Assembly (NCBI GenBank): GCA_002358975.1
Contig: DEPX01000083.1
Span: 1,504-8,180 of the forward strand
DNA: 6,677 nucleotides
Origin: Micrococcaceae bacterium UBA3381
Lineage (GTDB): Bacteria > Actinomycetota > Actinomycetes > Actinomycetales > Micrococcaceae
Reading direction: 5' to 3'
Of the stretch, positions 5,288-6,677 are shown piece after piece. A program made the position numbers and the translations under genes. The notes under the pieces are model-generated. The model did not search any database, had not been told where the DNA came from, and saw only the letters and a list, made by a program, of their open reading frames with translations. Numbering within the stretch: the first letter of the stretch is position 1; each line of letters opens with the position of its first letter.

Positions 5288-6211
5288 ATGCAGATCGTGT
5301 TGACGGCTATCGTTCCGGTGCTCATTATCATGGCGCTGGGATGGTTTCTTCGTCGAAGGTCGCTGCAGTCAGCAACCTTTTGGACAGGTCTGGACCAACT
5401 GGTGTACTTCATTTTTACACCGGCATTATTCGTGTCCACGATTTCGCAGACTCCGCTAAATTCGGTACCACTTGGTGGCCTGGCACTCAGTGTTGCCGCC
5501 CCTATTATTGTGGCCTCTGGACTAATCGTGCTGCTTCGGAAGCCACTGGGAGCCACCGGACCAGAAATGGGCAGCAGCATACAGGGCACGATTCGGATTA
5601 ACACATATGTTGGTCTAATTGTGGCCAACTCTCTTGGCGGCACCCAAGGCATGGGCCTATTTTCTATCGCCGCGGCAGTTGTTGTACCCCTGGTGAATAT
5701 TATTAGCGTGGTTGGATTTACTTTTTACGGGCACAACCAAGGGCAGCTGCACCCCGGCAGAATGCTGCTGCAAATCGTTACGAACCCCATGGTGCTGGGA
5801 TGTTTGTTTGGGTTGGGGTTGTCACTTGCTCCGTTTGAGTTGCCCAGTTTTGCTGCTGCGACGCTAGAACTGCTGGGTAATGCCGCATTAGTAACCGGTA
5901 CGTTATCTGTTGGTGCCGCGCTGCGCTGGGATGTCGATCTCCACCAGTCCGGTGTGATAGCAGTGGTCTCCACCCTAAAATTGGTTCTTGTGCCTCTTGC
6001 AGCAGCCTGGATAGGGGTCAGCGTCGGTTTGACTACGCTGCCCTTGCTCATGGCCATCTTGATTACGGCTATTCCACCTGCACCGTCGTCGTATGTGTTG
6101 GCCGAACGCATGGGCGGCGACAGTAGATTAATGGCATCGATCACCGGCGTGCAAACTCTGATTGCCATGGTGACACTGCCCGTATTACTGACAATCTTCC
6201 AACGTTTCTAA
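5288..6211 (+). CDS. AEC-family (auxin efflux carrier/MdcF-like) membrane transporter
   Basis: A 307-residue inner-membrane protein with about ten hydrophobic segments in two sets of five (roughly 4-20, 36-52, 62-83, 103-115, 122-145, 160-180, 190-212, 222-243, 247-262, 283-304). Family signs are the N-terminal IVPVLIIMALGWFLRR, RINTYVGLIVAN (103-114) in the first half, and the second-half stretch IPPAPSSYVLAERMGGD (262-278) followed by LMASITGVQTLIAMVTLPV. Bacterial AEC proteins are secondary carriers often linked to malonate, malate or other carboxylates; the substrate here cannot be told from sequence. The start at 5288 has no Shine-Dalgarno sequence, but a promoter placed for leaderless transcription precedes it, and the hydrophobic first segment begins right at this methionine. 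It is divergent from adhP and may share its GTTGCA control region. It converges on the acyl-CoA synthetase gene with only 21 bp between stops and no evident hairpin. Confidence 0.88.
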   Translation: MQIVLTAIVPVLIIMALGWFLRRRSLQSATFWTGLDQLVYFIFTPALFVSTISQTPLNSVPLGGLALSVAAPIIVASGLIVLLRKPLGATGPEMGSSIQGTIRINTYVGLIVANSLGGTQGMGLFSIAAAVVVPLVNIISVVGFTFYGHNQGQLHPGRMLLQIVTNPMVLGCLFGLGLSLAPFELPSFAAATLELLGNAALVTGTLSVGAALRWDVDLHQSGVIAVVSTLKLVLVPLAAAWIGVSVGLTTLPLLMAILITAIPPAPSSYVLAERMGGDSRLMASITGVQTLIAMVTLPVLLTIFQRF

Positions 6212-6232
6212 CCAAGCCGGTCAATAATGCTC

Positions 6233-6677
6233 TTAGTTGTCTCGAAGCCTATTCTTTTGTATCTTTCCTGAACCTGTACGGGGAAGACTACCCACAAACC
6301 AAACGTCACGCGGACGATGCGATGAATTGAGTTGTTCTCGAGCAAATTGCAGAATAGATTCACGTAGTTCCGCTTGCCGGGTAGGTTCGTCTAGTACCTT
6401 CCTATCAGGAACAACAACGGCTGTAACCCGTTCTCCCCAGTCCTCATCTGGGATCCCGACCACTGCCGCCTCAACAACCTCCGGATGTTCCAGCACGACT
6501 TGCTCAACAACGACTGACGAGACATTTTCGCCGCCTGATTTCACGATATCTTTTAACCGGTCCGTAAAGACGAAAGCGTTGTCTGAATCGAGATGTCCTA
6601 TATCACCTGAGTGTAACCAACCTCCAGAGAACACTTCATTGATCGGCTTGAGATAACCTTCCATGACGGCAGGGCCA
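6233..6677 (-). CDS. Acyl-CoA synthetase (AMP-binding family), C-terminal part; 5' end beyond window
   Basis: The visible 147 residues, starting GPAVMEGYL at the window edge, are the C-terminal quarter or so of an ANL-superfamily acyl-CoA ligase, which activates a carboxylic acid to an acyl-AMP and then to the CoA thioester. Landmarks, counted from the first visible Met (6664): GWLHSGDIG (15-23) with the ATP-contacting Asp21; TDRLKDIVKSGGENVSS (34-50), the hinge region with Arg36; GIPDEDWGERVTAVVV (70-85); and LPRTGSGKIQKNRLRDN (127-143), where Lys134 is the expected adenylation lysine. All are intact, so the gene looks functional. The hinge ends GENVSS where many family members have GENVYP or GENIYP; this variant occurs in carnitine/crotonobetaine-type and some fatty-acyl ligases, but the substrate pocket lies outside the window. 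The stop is 21 bp from that of the convergent transporter gene. A symbol is not justified. Confidence 0.92.
   Translation of the reverse strand, partial: GPAVMEGYLKPINEVFSGGWLHSGDIGHLDSDNAFVFTDRLKDIVKSGGENVSSVVVEQVVLEHPEVVEAAVVGIPDEDWGERVTAVVVPDRKVLDEPTRQAELRESILQFAREQLNSSHRPRDVWFVGSLPRTGSGKIQKNRLRDN

Noticed and set aside
6237..6656. A plus-strand open frame of 139 codons opposite the acyl-CoA synthetase
   Set aside because: The minus frame shows clear ligase motifs including the adenylation lysine; the plus frame is Ser/Thr-rich shadow sequence.

Overview
The window reads as ordinary chromosome of an actinobacterium of moderate GC, most like the Micrococcaceae and relatives. I infer this from the actinobacterial FtsW (a loop with two cysteines followed by a GGW-GVGLG-S-KW stretch), the tandem DUF2267 genes, hairpin terminators with little or no U-tract, and one gene that appears to start leaderless. 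The genus cannot be fixed from the sequence.

Layout. 1-458 (minus): a BCP/thioredoxin-dependent peroxiredoxin, cut only at its extreme C-terminus by the window edge. 554-1810 (minus): an FtsW-type SEDS peptidoglycan polymerase, not flanked by mur genes. 1811-2091: a 281 bp divergent gap with no convincing gene. 2092-2970 (plus): HchA/Hsp31 glyoxalase III. 3032-3060: a perfect 13-bp hairpin between convergent genes. 3100-3898 (minus): two adjacent DUF2267 paralogs forming a small operon. 4047-4074: terminator of the next gene. 4099-5115 (minus): AdhP-type zinc alcohol dehydrogenase. 5116-5287: divergent control region with four GTTGCA motifs exactly 11 bp apart. 5288-6211 (plus): AEC-family transporter. 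6233-6677 (minus): C-terminal part of an acyl-CoA synthetase, running off the right edge.

How the genes may fit together. Several products deal with reactive small molecules: peroxides (BCP), methylglyoxal (HchA) and alcohols/aldehydes (AdhP). The AEC carrier may move a carboxylate and the ligase activates one. They are separate transcription units, so a shared stress or detoxification theme is only an inference. I see no mobile element, CRISPR array, tRNA, rRNA or defence system, and no wholly unknown system. The points most worth checking are the phased GTTGCA array, the HchA protein lacking the two histidine metal ligands of the E. coli enzyme, the FtsW outside a mur cluster with a changed catalytic-loop residue, and the leaderless start of the transporter.
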